In this document: positions 1 through 10,700 of the stretch, one piece after another
Layout: each line of letters starts with the position of its first letter
Position numbering within the stretch: position 1 is the stretch's first letter
Assembly (NCBI GenBank): GCA_021234155.1
Contig: JAJEKV010000057.1
Coordinates: 3,503,821 to 3,567,820, forward strand
Length of the DNA stretch: 64,000 nucleotides
Direction: 5' to 3'
DNA from: Isoetes taiwanensis
Lineage: Eukaryota > Streptophyta > Lycopodiopsida > Isoetales > Isoetaceae
Made by a program: the position numbers and the translations under genes
The notes under the pieces: model-generated
The model's input: the letters and a program-made list of their open reading frames with translations, nothing else
What the model was told of the DNA's origin: nothing
Databases searched by the model: none

Positions 1-615
1 CTTTATGGAAGTTTAACAGAGATACGTTCATAGATTCATCCGTCCATTCATAATAACCATAATCCATAATTGAAATGTAAATCCTAAATATCAAAGAAGG
101 GTTAATCCTAAGTAAGAACAACCAGAGAAGACTCAAAGAACTTAACTGAAGCACTAGCCTTAAAGATATCAACTAGATTATCCACTAAGCCGAGTTTCGA
201 CTTGATCCATTGTCATTAGGCGCCTCCATCTCTCAGTAATCTGGTGTTCAGCAACAACTGGGGTGTTCAGCAACAGTTCCAGGTACTTGGGCGCTCAGCT
301 GCTCCCCTTCCTGGCTCGATTTTGGGGTAAAATGGGGGTAGTGATCCACCTTGACGGCCCAAGTTAGCATTCCCATGCTGGCCAATCGAGTTTGGCCATG
401 TGGCACCTTCCCAAGTAATCACTTAACTTAATTAAACTAATTAGATATTAATTCCTTAATTATAGGTTATTATCCTTAATAATTAATTTAGCATAGCTAA
501 ATTAATCCCTTTTAGGTCAACCCCCTAGGTTACAATACCCCATGGTGGCGTACCTTTACTGGGTGACGTGTCAGTATATTTATACGTATACCATATAAAT
601 ACTTGGAACGTCACA
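1..615 (-). repeat. 3' LTR of the outer gypsy element (partial)
   Basis: Matches 48239-48829 almost throughout and ends in the same terminal CACA (TGTG on the minus strand). The window starts inside the LTR, so about 945 bp are missing compared with the complete copy at 47270-48829. Relative to that copy it carries an extra 10 bp near 490 and an extra 14 bp near 555. Confidence 0.92.
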
Positions 616-628
616 TTCTCCCCTCCTT
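616..628 (-). promoter_or_regulatory. Polypurine tract of the outer gypsy element
   Basis: Directly abuts the LTR. On the minus strand it reads AAGGAGGGGAGAA followed by the LTR start TGTGACG. The purine run and its position fit the plus-strand DNA primer of an LTR element. Confidence 0.85.
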
Positions 629-1158
629 AGAAATAATGATGTCCTCAGCATTAGGGTTAGTAAAAAATATAGGAAAGTACAGTATGAAGGAAGGTAAGTC
701 CTTATTTCCGAAGGTAATACATTAAAACTTAAAGTTTGAAACAGTTTAAGCACCGAGGTGCATTTCACATGATCCCCACGAGAAAGTTTAAGGACCGAAG
801 TCCGATATCAAACATCAGAGTAGCAAAAAAGAAACACATGTAAACAAGATAAAACTGGAAAAGTCGGGCCATCAGCAACCCTCTATACATGGGCAGGTCA
901 CGTACTGCTCACTGGCCTGCACATGTCAATACATCAGTTTATATAGATAAAATAATTAGGTTGTGGTTGAAGGGACCACCCCCTATATAAAAAAAATAGA
1001 AGAAAAAAATCTATGTACAAGGGAACCTATCATGCCTATGGTTCGCAATTCATTGCGGCGTAAGGAATGGCCAAGTTCCCATTATAGCCGAGATGAATGC
1101 GGCTTATCAACTACATGCTTTCCAAGCAATTCGCGGTCATGCCCACATTGACAATACA
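629..1158 (-). other. 3' untranslated internal region of the outer gypsy element
   Basis: Lies between the pol stop and the polypurine tract. No ORF with recognisable motifs was seen on either strand. Confidence 0.6.
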
Positions 1159-4100
1159 TCACGTCCTAGAGAACACGAAGGTGATCTCATCATCGGTAAC
1201 TATTATCACCCACGATGCATCTACCCCTCTACTGCATGATTCTCGGCGGATCAAGCCTTCAAGCTTACCGCCGGGAGCGGGGTTGATAGCATCGTTGATG
1301 GTGCGGCCCTGAGATTCTCGCATGAAGTCCGGATAGTGCTTCTCAAGGTCTATCTTCATCACCCACGTAGCATCTTCTGTTGGCAAGTGTTTCCATTTAA
1401 CCAAGTATTGTAGCATTTGACTCCTTCTGGTCTGCTTATTGGCCCGATCAAGAAGAGCTTCAGGCACTATATCTAGATGCTCTTCCGTCATTTCAAGAAG
1501 GGTGGGTGTATCCAAGATCTCCTCTGGATCGGGGGTGTGTTGTTTCAGAAGGCTCACGTGAAAGACCTTGTGGATCTTCAAGCGGGGTGGCAAATCCAGG
1601 CGATATGCTTGTTCTCCAACACGTTCAATGATTTTGAACGGCCCAGCCCATCTGGGTGCCAGCTTCTTGCAGTTACCAATCTTGAGCTTGACTTGTTTTA
1701 CCTTAATCTTAAGCCAAACTGATTCGCCCACCTGGAATACTCGTGGGGTTCTGTGCTTATCCGCTACACTCTTTTGACGACTGTGTGCAGCCAATAAGTA
1801 ACCACGAACTTCTTCAACCAAAGCTTGCATTTCCAAGAGGAGTTGTTGGGAAACCTCCACTTTGGAAACGGGGTTATGCCATGTGTCTGGAGTAAGGCAT
1901 TGATAACCATAATTTATCATAAAGGGAGACATTCTGGAAGACTCCTGTTTCATGCTGTTATAGGCAAACTCGACCAGATAAATATAGTCAGCCCATTGTG
2001 ATTGCTTACTCCACACATAGCTTCGTAGCATATCCTCTATAATACGATTGGTACGCTCTGTCTGACCATCCGTCTGAGGATGATATGCCGTACTCATAGC
2101 AAGCTTGGTCTGGATGGTGGCGAAGAAATCTTTCCAGAATGCACTTACGAATTTGGGGTCCCTGTCGGATACAATAACGCGTGGCATTCCGTGCAACCTG
2201 AAGATCTCCTTTGCAAATAGCAGAGCGGTATCGAAGGATGTATCCGTGGTACGACATGGCAAGAAATGAGCCATTTTCGACAATTTGTCGACTACTACCA
2301 TCAATGCATCATATCCGAGAGTACGTGGAAGGCCCACAATGAAATCCATGGTTATCACTTCCCACTTAGCGTTGGGCACATCCAGAGGTTGCAACTCTCC
2401 TAGAATCCTTAGCTGCTCAGCCTTGGTTTGTTGACACACTTGACACTGCTTAATGTACCTGGCAAGGTCCTTCTTCATGGAAGGCCAAAAATAACTGGAG
2501 CGGATCTTAAAGTAGGTCTTCATAAAACCTGCATGTCCAGCTATAGGGCTGTTATGCGTGTCATGGAGAATTAGCTCACGTACTCCTGAAGTCTCAGGTA
2601 CACACAACTTATCCTTGTAATATAACAAGTTGCCCTCTTTCTTATATGAACGGAAGGCTTCACGTTCTTTATCTGTGCGTGCCTCCTTAGCCAAACTATC
2701 CCAAACATTACGGAACTCGGGATCTGTGGCCAAGGTCTGTTCTATCTGTTTCCCAAACTCACTAGTGAGGGTGGAAATTGCATTACAATGGGTTCGGGTT
2801 ACCAAGGGATGGCGTGACAACGCATCCGCAACCACATTGTGCTTCCCAGGCTTATACATAATCTCAAAATCATACTCCTCCAGAAATTCCATCCATCTTC
2901 TCTGACGGAGGTTGAGATTCAGCTGGGTGGATAGGTACCGAAGACTCTGATGATCTGTATCAAGTTGAAATCTTCTACCAAGAAGGTAGTGTCTCCATAT
3001 ATGCAGAGCGCGAACAACTGCTAACAACTCCTGGTCATGGGTAGGGTATCGCTATTCAGTCTCGTTCATTTTCTTTGAATCATATGCAATAACCCTCCCC
3101 TCCTGCATTAGGACTCCACCGGTAGCAATCTTACTGTCATCCGTTGCCACTAGTTTATCTTTTTCAGGATCGGGCAATGTGAGGACTGGTGCTGACGTTA
3201 AAGCATCCTTAAGCTTCTGAAAACTTTCCTGGACCTTTGCTTTCCAATGCTCAATCCAATCCTTCACCTTCTCATGCTTTGTAAGATCAGTAAGAGGTGC
3301 TGCAATCTTTGCAAAATCCTTAACAAATTTCCGGTAATACCCTGCTAATCCTAGGAAACTTTGGACCTCTGAAACATTACCTGGAATGGGCCAATCCTTT
3401 ACTGCCTCTATCTTTGCTGGATCTGTAGTAATTCCCTCTGCTGAGATGACATGTCCCAAATAATCCACCTTCGAAGTGGCAAACTTGCACTTAGAGAACT
3501 TGGCAAAGAGCTGGTGACGTCTTAGCTTTTGTAGGGCCAACCGAAGATGTTTCTCATGCTCCTCCAGAGTCTTACTATAGATGAGAATGTCGTCAAAGAA
3601 AATAACAACAAAATCATCCAAGTATTGTCGGAAGACATCATTCATCAATCGCATGAAAGTTGCGGGGGCATTAGTTAATCCAAAAGGCATAACGGTAAAT
3701 TCATAATGCCCATATCTAGTGCGAAAGGCAGATTTATGAATGTCCTCCTCTTTAATTCTTATCTGATGATATCCGGAGCGTAAGTCAATCTTTGAGAAGT
3801 ATCTGGCCCCTTGCAACTGGTCCATAAGATCGTCTGCTCTAGGTAAAGCATAGCGATTCTTGATGGTATGCTTATTGAGTTGCCGATAATCAATACACAT
3901 CCTCAAGGAGCCATCCTTCTTTTTAACAAAGAGGATAGAAGCGCTAAAAGGCAAAACACTAGGCCGAATGAAGCCTAGGTTTAGTAGCTCCTGAAGTTGC
4001 TTCTTAAGCTCTGCCAATTCAGGGGGACTCATACGGTACGGGGCCTTACTGGTAGGCTTAGTACCTGGTTCCAAAGCTATCTCACATTCCACCCCTCTGA

Positions 4101-4755
4101 ATGGAGGAAGTTTCTGGATCTCGTCTGGAAAGAGATCACTAAATTCCCTAAGAAGATTAGCAATGCGTTTTGGCAATGCATCAACTACTTGCTTCTGTTT
4201 AGCATCTGACTCAATGGATGCAAGTCTGATGACGCAAAGTAGCTTATTCTTGCGTATAGCCTTACTTAACTGCCTGATGGACATAGACTGCATAATAGGG
4301 TTTAATGGATCACCTTTTATAGTTACGCGGGCTCCATTAGCTGCGTTGAAGGTAACCTCCCGCTTTTCGCAGTCGATATTGGCTTTTGCAGATGCCAAGA
4401 ATTCCATACCAACAATCAGATCATATTTGCCAATATCCATTAACTCGGCACCCAATGCAACTGGTGCACCCGGCAGCTGCATTTTAAGGTTAATGCGACG
4501 GCCATGAGTATGTCTGATTTTTCAACTGGCTAACGTGACAGGTTTCGGTCGGGACCTCAAAGTCTCAAGCTGCAATACCTGGGCCATTCTAGGAGAAGCA
4601 AAATTATGTGTACTTCCCGTGTCCATAAGAATTATGAAAGGCTTACTGTCTACTTGACCTATGGTGGAAATAACAGCAGGCTGACTTTCAGCATTGCCGG
4701 TTTCTATGGCTGCAAGGATATGAGACGCACCGTTAATATACTCGGGAGCCTCCTA
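1159..4755 (-). pseudogene. pol: Chromovirus pol: protease, RT, RNase H, integrase, chromodomain (stops)
   Basis: The aspartic protease shows LMDTGSTHNF near 4640. RT has [26 protein letters not shown] and the catalytic FFDDILIYS. RNase H spans the stop at 3052 and continues with DTDHQSLRYL. In the 622-residue ORF starting at 3027, the integrase zinc domain (HDTHNSPIAGH, CQVC) covers residues 155-200, and the DDE core follows with MDFIVGLP, VSDRDPKF and TDGQTERTN. The C-terminus holds a chromodomain (YLVKWKHLPTEDATW), a family known to bind methylated histone H3 or target chromatin. In-frame TGA at 4522-4524 and TAG at 3052-3054 break the polyprotein. Deleting the DNA transposon at 4756 would join this frame to gag. 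It looks inactive but only lightly decayed. Confidence 0.93.
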
Positions 4756-4781
4756 GGGTGAAAGCATGTTGTAGTGGAACA
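4756..4781 (+). repeat. Left terminal inverted repeat of the outer DNA transposon
   Basis: 26 bp, perfect reverse complement of 41458-41483. Preceded by CCTA, the left copy of the 4-bp target duplication. Confidence 0.9.
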
Positions 4782-4938
4782 AAAACGTGCATTTTAGCAC
4801 CACATTTTTGGGTGCTAAGTGTGGTGGGAACTACCGAATTTGTAGTGGGAGAGGCAGTTATTTTTTCAAATATACACATGATTACTTATTCAAAATTTTG
4901 TCCTTTCAGTCTTATTCAGTCTTGTACACGATCATTTT

Positions 4939-5193
4939 CCCTCAAAAACTCTGATCACGCTCCCTTAATCCGGCAAGACCATTTCTGATTCTGAATTTTC
5001 ATTTTCCCTCAAAAACTCTGATCACGCTCCCTTAATCCGGCAAGACCATTTCTGATTTTGAATTTTCATTTTCCCTCAAAAACTCTGATCACGCTCCCTT
5101 AATCCGGCAAGACCATTTCTGATTCTGATTTTCATTTTCCCTCAAAAACTCTGATCACGCTCCCTTAATCCGGCAAGACCATTTCTGATTTCT
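4939..5193 (+). repeat. Four tandem copies of a 67-bp repeat
   Basis: Copies begin CCCTCAAAAACTCTGATCAC at 4939, 5006, 5073 and 5139 (periods 67, 67, 66). They lie just before the first gene of the transposon and may contain its promoter; that role is inference. Confidence 0.9.
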
Positions 5194-5214
5194 GGCAAGA
5201 AGATCGATCACGAA

Positions 5215-5813
5215 ATGGCTCTGATCATACCGGACTTGAATGCCACGGGATACACCTACAAGGAAATGTACAGGCAAGAAAAGCATTACGCCACACAAGA
5301 AGAAATCGAGTCTGTTTGGGGACCGAAAGTATTAGGAAAATCCACTTACAGGTGGGTTGCATTCTAGATTCGGGGATGCCCATGATTCTCTGTTGTTTAG
5401 AATATTGTTTTGTTTCATCATGCAGGTTGAAGAATCTGAGCAAGGAGAGGTATAATGAATATATGTGCCTTTACAAAAAAATCACAGGCAGGAAGTGTGC
5501 CTGGGGAGGCATGGCCTCACAGACTATGGCTGTTGCGTATTACCTTCACACAAAAGGAAAAGAAATAAACTGGTTGAGTTTCTGGCAACAGTTAAGAGAA
5601 AAAGGGTCTGAAGCCTCTCCGTCCCAATGTAAGAGGAAGCATGCAAGCATTTCAAATAGTGAGGAAGCAGAGCAACATGCCACAGATGATGCTTCCTCTC
5701 TTGAAATGACTAGGCCACAATTCAAGCCTCCTCAAGTCAGAAGAAGAATCTCGGGAAAATCACTTGAAAAAATAGGTACTTTTCAACCCTCTTCTTCCGG
5801 AACCACCATATGA
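5215..5813 (+). CDS. Small WGxxAS-motif protein of the giant transposon, two exons
   Basis: Exon 1 is 5215-5351 and exon 2 is 5426-5813, joined across a 74-bp intron (CAG|GTGGGT donor, CATGCAG acceptor) to give a clean 174-residue frame. The start is the first ATG after the 67-bp repeats. No known domain was recognised. The centre contains AWGGMASQTMAVAYY, followed by a basic, Ser/Thr/Glu-rich tail. The protein first encoded from the right end of the smaller relative (31452 leftward) has ARWGDLASCGLYVMAY at the equivalent place, so this looks like a conserved family gene rather than a chance ORF. The function is unknown; an accessory DNA- or transposase-binding role is only a guess. Confidence 0.65.
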
Positions 5814-5939
5814 TGCAATTTAATATTGGAACCGTTATTTTCCAAAAGGTCTAGCAAGCTTGAACAATCGGGTACACCACTTACTTCTTCATTTGGGTGT
5901 GTTGTAAGTTATGTGTAGGCAATTTGTCTTTGCTAGTTT
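5814..5939. other. Spacer after the WG-protein gene
   Basis: Short AT-rich stretch between the stop codon and the TGTGGTG array. Probably 3' UTR. Confidence 0.4.
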
Positions 5940-6545
5940 CGAGTTGTGGTGGATAATTTCAGTTCCACATGGTATGTAGCTCCAAATGTGTTCTGGGACA
6001 GTCATATGGTGCCAATTATATGTTAATAATGTAGTTTGTAGCATATGTAGTGTCACATATAGTACCAAACGTGGTACCTTATCTGAATAGTGAATTGGCT
6101 TCCATATGTTTCTATATTTAGTGTCATATGTGATGTTAGATATGGTGATACTTGTGAATGGTGGATTGTCCGCCATATGTGGTGCCAATCTAACTGCGCT
6201 AAATATTGCACCACGCTATCTCCGCCACATATGGGGTGGTGGATGCCCCACGGATGTGGTGCCTTCTCATTGCATTGTGGTGCCACATGTGGTGTCTAAT
6301 GTGGCACCACTATGGATCCACATTTTGCACCACATGTGGTGTCTTTGACGCCATTTGTGGTGCGAAGTAATGGATTGCCATATGTGGTGCCTTGGGTGCA
6401 TTGTGGTGCCATATGTGGTGTGGCATGTGGCACCGGTTTGGTGCCACATGCCACACCACATGGTGAATATGACGCCATTTGTGGTGCAAAGTTTGTCATG
6501 ATGGAATTTGTGGTGTGTAAAGTGGTGCTGTTGTGTCATGTGGTA
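5940..6545 (+). repeat. Left subterminal TGTGGTG array
   Basis: Dense irregular repeats of CATATGTGGTGCC, TGTGGTG and GTGGCACC over about 600 bp, 1.2-1.8 kb from the left end. The matching array near the right end (39740-40460) has the motif in the opposite orientation. Known CACTA and hAT elements bind their transposase at repeated subterminal motifs, so a similar role is inferred. Short ORFs here are products of the repeats. Confidence 0.8.
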
Positions 6546-7391
6546 CTAACCTTGGATTACTTTCCGGTTGAATTCAACAGAGACCTTTGGGAGAATGGAT
6601 CAACTCTACAAGATCGGTGATTCATTAATAAGGCAAGGTTGCAAACTTGTGATCAAAGCCCATGAGGTGCTACAAATGAAGGTTCAAAGAACTTGAGTTC
6701 CGGGCCAGAAGATGAATAAAGATTTAAAAAAATGGAAGGAATGATTAAGGATAAACCAAGTTCGTGCGACGGTATTCGGGCTATATGCCAAGATCTGAGG
6801 CCGAAATGAAGGAACCATTACCGAGAATTTGAGCGGACAAAAATTGAGGAGCTTAATCTGGCGTCACCAGAAAGCGCATTACCTACAAAGATTGAAAGTC
6901 TTTGGAACCAAGGTTAGAGAGGTTTACGTCTTGCAAGGACCGTCTTCCTTTATTTGTCTTGGATCCACTACTTCCGGACCTTAATAAGGCTGAAGATTAT
7001 GGTAGTGGCTGTCCATTCTGTGGCAAGATCCTTCGGTGGATGGGGAAACCACTACCAACTTTGATTCTTTGAATCACGAAATACCAATACCATCTTCCAT
7101 GTCTCCGCTCATCCTCTTGAGGTACTTCATAACAAAATTCTGAAGTGCTTAGTATAATTGTATTCTCATTGACAAATTTATGTTCACTTTGCGGGGATTT
7201 GTAATCAACTGCTGCATTGAGAATTGCCACATGAATTTTCTCTGAAGATGGGTACAAGCCTTAGGTGTGAGTAGGGAGGATCAAAAGCAACTTCAAGCTA
7301 CCGAGGCACTTACGGTGAGCACTTATAGGTAGCTTAGTTTACATGCTAAGGGCCCGATGTAAGGGACCGGATGCCAATTAGGATTAGTGGA
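6546..7391. other. Non-coding stretch of the giant transposon
   Basis: No ORF with a recognisable motif, RNA gene or clear repeat was seen on either strand. Confidence 0.45.
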
Positions 7392-7545
7392 CTTCCTATC
7401 TTTCACCCCTGGCTTAGTCTCTTTTAAGTTTGTCTGTTTGATGTATCTAATTTACCCCCCCAGGGATGAGGTCGCTCACTCATTTTAGGTGGCGAATTAG
7501 ATACATCAAGCAGAAAACTTCGAAAAGGGAGTAAGCCCGACATAA
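7392..7545. repeat. Foldback (MITE-like) unit 1
   Basis: The arms GATGTATCTAATT and AATTAGATACATC (7440-7507) enclose a short loop holding GGGATGAGGTCGCTC. Homology between the arms extends outwards imperfectly. Confidence 0.65.
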
Positions 7546-7559
7546 AACAAGATAGCAAT

Positions 7560-7735
7560 CTTTCATCCCCGGCTTAGTCTCTTCCATCCCTCGGTTGGCT
7601 TAGTCTCTTTTGCTTGTCTGTTTTTATTGTATCTAAAGTGCCCCCTGGGATGAGATCGCTCGCTCATTTTAGGGGGCACTTTAGATATATATAAACATGA
7701 ACATCGTAAAGAGAGTAAAAAAGTCTGGAGCTTAT
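7560..7735. repeat. Foldback (MITE-like) unit 2
   Basis: Related to unit 1 by the shared loop GGGATGAGATCGCTC and flanks (CCCGGCTTAGTCTCTT). Its arms are ATCTAAAGTGCCCC and GGGGCACTTTAGAT. The two units form a direct repeat just upstream of the FCP1-like gene. Confidence 0.65.
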
Positions 7736-7793
7736 TTGAAAAAACCAAAGCATAGTTACAATCAATTGTGATTCAATTCCAGGTTTGCAGAGC

Positions 7794-10700
7794 ATGGTGC
7801 CGTTTACTAATTCAGGTCTAACTGTTCATATTGGTGGCAATGACTTTGTGAGTCCATATAGCACACCAAAAAGGGAATTATTTTCTACCCCCAAAGGTAA
7901 CCAAGTCTTGTTTGATGCAATTGGGATATGTAGCTTACTTCTTCATCCCTACTTTGTAGATATAGAGGTACAATGTGGTCAGCTAGGGGGACAAGACACT
8001 CAAACCCCTTCGAAAGCATTAGACACAGATAGAAACTCGGGCAAATCAGAAGATGCATCAGGTTACAGGAACTCGAACAAATCAGTAGATGTCAACAAAT
8101 CAGTAGGTGCATCAAGTCAAGCTCCAGTAGGTGCTCCAACTGGACAACAATCTGCCAGATCAACAGATGCATTAAGTCATGCTCCACACCAATCTGCCAA
8201 ATCAGCAGATGCATCAGGTTATGATCTGAACAAATCGTTAGGTGAATAAGTCGTATTTAATTAAAGTGGGACTCATTCCATTCCCACTTTTTTTCGGAAC
8301 CCTGTTATTTTACACAAAAAGGAGCACCCCGACCCGAAAACGGTCCTTAATTCGAATTTTTGTCTGTTAGTGTGCATCCAAGCTTTCTTCCAGTTTTCTT
8401 GGATAGCGAGTCGAGAACAAGAACAATGCAACTCAAACATAGGAATTTCATTACAGATTGAAACCAAAGTTCTTGTTGAAAAAGATTCTTAGTTGAACAT
8501 TTTGGCTCTATTTTCTTAGGTGGGTAGACAAGAGATCACAAATTCCAACAAAAATTAAGCAAATTGTTTACTTAATCACCAAAAAATACTAGTTTTGAGA
8601 TACCGTATATTTATAAATGGGCTCATTACAATATATATTACAGTGGGTGAAGAGACCATAGTGGTCGTATGGGCACAATGATTACACCCTCTTCACACAT
8701 GAACCACCTAGTGCAAAGGGCGCTTGGAGCTCTCTCCAAGTCACGGAGCAACTTACAGACGATAGAAATTTGTATGAGGCGTTCCTTCATGGGCCACGTG
8801 CTTGTATGTCCAACTGATGTCACCACCCTCTTCTCGGCACCTTTCTTCAATGAACTGGTCTTTTCATTGCTCCCAAGCATGTACTATCTGGTCGAGATAA
8901 GGACTGCAAAAGACAAAATCAAGTTAGTCAAGTGATACTACAGGCAAAAAAAAAAATAAAACACGTTCTTGGGCCATTTTGGAAAAATACGGACACTGGG
9001 GAGCCTTTCTCGAAAGCGACTCAAAGCTTAAAAACCAGTTTTAGGTTGGAGAAGGCCTTTCTCGACTCGCCGAAGTCGAAAGGCGTTTCAAAGCTTAAAA
9101 AGCGCAGGTTTTAGGGGTCGAAAGGCCTTTCTCGACTGAGTCGAGAAAGGCGACTCAAAAAAACGCAGGTTTTAGGGGTTGAAGGCCTTTCGACTTCGCG
9201 AGTCGAAAAGGCGTACAAAAGCTTAAAAACGCAGGTTTTAGGGGTCAGAAGGCCTTTCTCGACTCGCGAGTCGAAAAGGCGTACTCAAAGCAGCGCAGTG
9301 TTTTAGGGTTGAGGAAAGGCCTTTCTCTCACTCAGTCGAAAGGCAGCTTCGAGTAAAAATGCGTGGTTTGAGAACCAGTTCTATGGAAAAGGCAGGTCTG
9401 AGGAACTTTCTCGACTCACGAGTCGAGAAAGGAAGCTCAGAGTGAAAAAAGGAGGTCTGAGGGCCATTTCTGAGTTTCTATCTCCAATATTATGGAGCAC
9501 AAATCATGACTAATTGGACCATATTCTATGTATTTTCTATGTATTTTCTAATGCACACCATATCCTATGCACTTTCTATGTATAGCAATACAAAAAATCG
9601 ACCCTCCCCTTTTTAATATGTCAATATTTACCCATAGTTTTTTTCAAAGAGTTTTTTTAAATGGGACACTATATAGTATGTATTTTGTAATTTCTAATAA
9701 GCACAATATACTATATGACTACAAAATGAGAAGCTTTTTTAAATAGGACACTATATACTATGTATTTTGTAATTTCTAATAAGCACAATATACTATATGA
9801 CTACAAAATGAGAGGCTTTTTTAAATGGGACACTATATACTATGTATTTATTAATAAGCACAATATTCTATATACTATGTATTTTTTATTAAAAAATACA
9901 CTCCCTATATGAAAAAATAGACATCACAAGCTCTAAACGAGCATACAATCCATGCTGGAAATAATGTTCTAGTACGGACACAAAACTACCCCGCTTTTTT
10001 TTTCCCCCTCATTTTCGAAATTTGAATTTGGTACATACCTTTTGGTCCTGTTCTTTTCCACGATGGTTCTAATCCCCTGCTGAAGACCCGGCTATGGCGA
10101 TGGCAGCCTCTTTTTACTCCTTCTCTGAAGCTATTTCGGGCGAAGAACACGGGCTTTTCATCAAGCCGTGCCGAGACTTTATGCCGTGCATAGCTTCTTG
10201 CAAGAAATAGGGGATTAAATGAGCCTTAGCAGATTATATGAACAAGATCCGGCAGATGGGTGCTGCAGCCGAAGATCCGGCTGCTGATACTTGTTCGTCG
10301 CGCCAAGGGAGCAGCGGAGCAGCATTCTTGGATGCGGAGCAGCGTTTTTGGATGCCAGCGCCACCTTACTCCCGGCATCTGTCAGCCTCCTTCCTATTTG
10401 TGTTTGCGGAGGATATGGCCTCCTTCCTATTTGCGGAACCCCTGCCAAGAAATCTGTTAAAAAATCTCCTCTTCCTCTTGCTGTTCCTACTCCGGCCAAA
10501 TCCCCTGTTTCTGCCCCTCCAGCTCCATCTCCGGCTCCTAAGAAAGCTTCCAAGCCTGGATCCAAGTCGAAATCTGTGGAAAGCTTTTCTGTGGAAATCT
10601 GTGGAAAGCTTTTCTTGAACCTGTGGAAATCTGTGGAAAGCTTTTCTTGAACCTCGGTAAGAACAGAAATGGTCCAGTCTTGTTTTGCAGTACAAGAAGC

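Noticed and set aside
6053-6620. Several overlapping ORFs rich in His/Cys/Val
   Set aside because: Translations of the TGTGGTG array in all frames.
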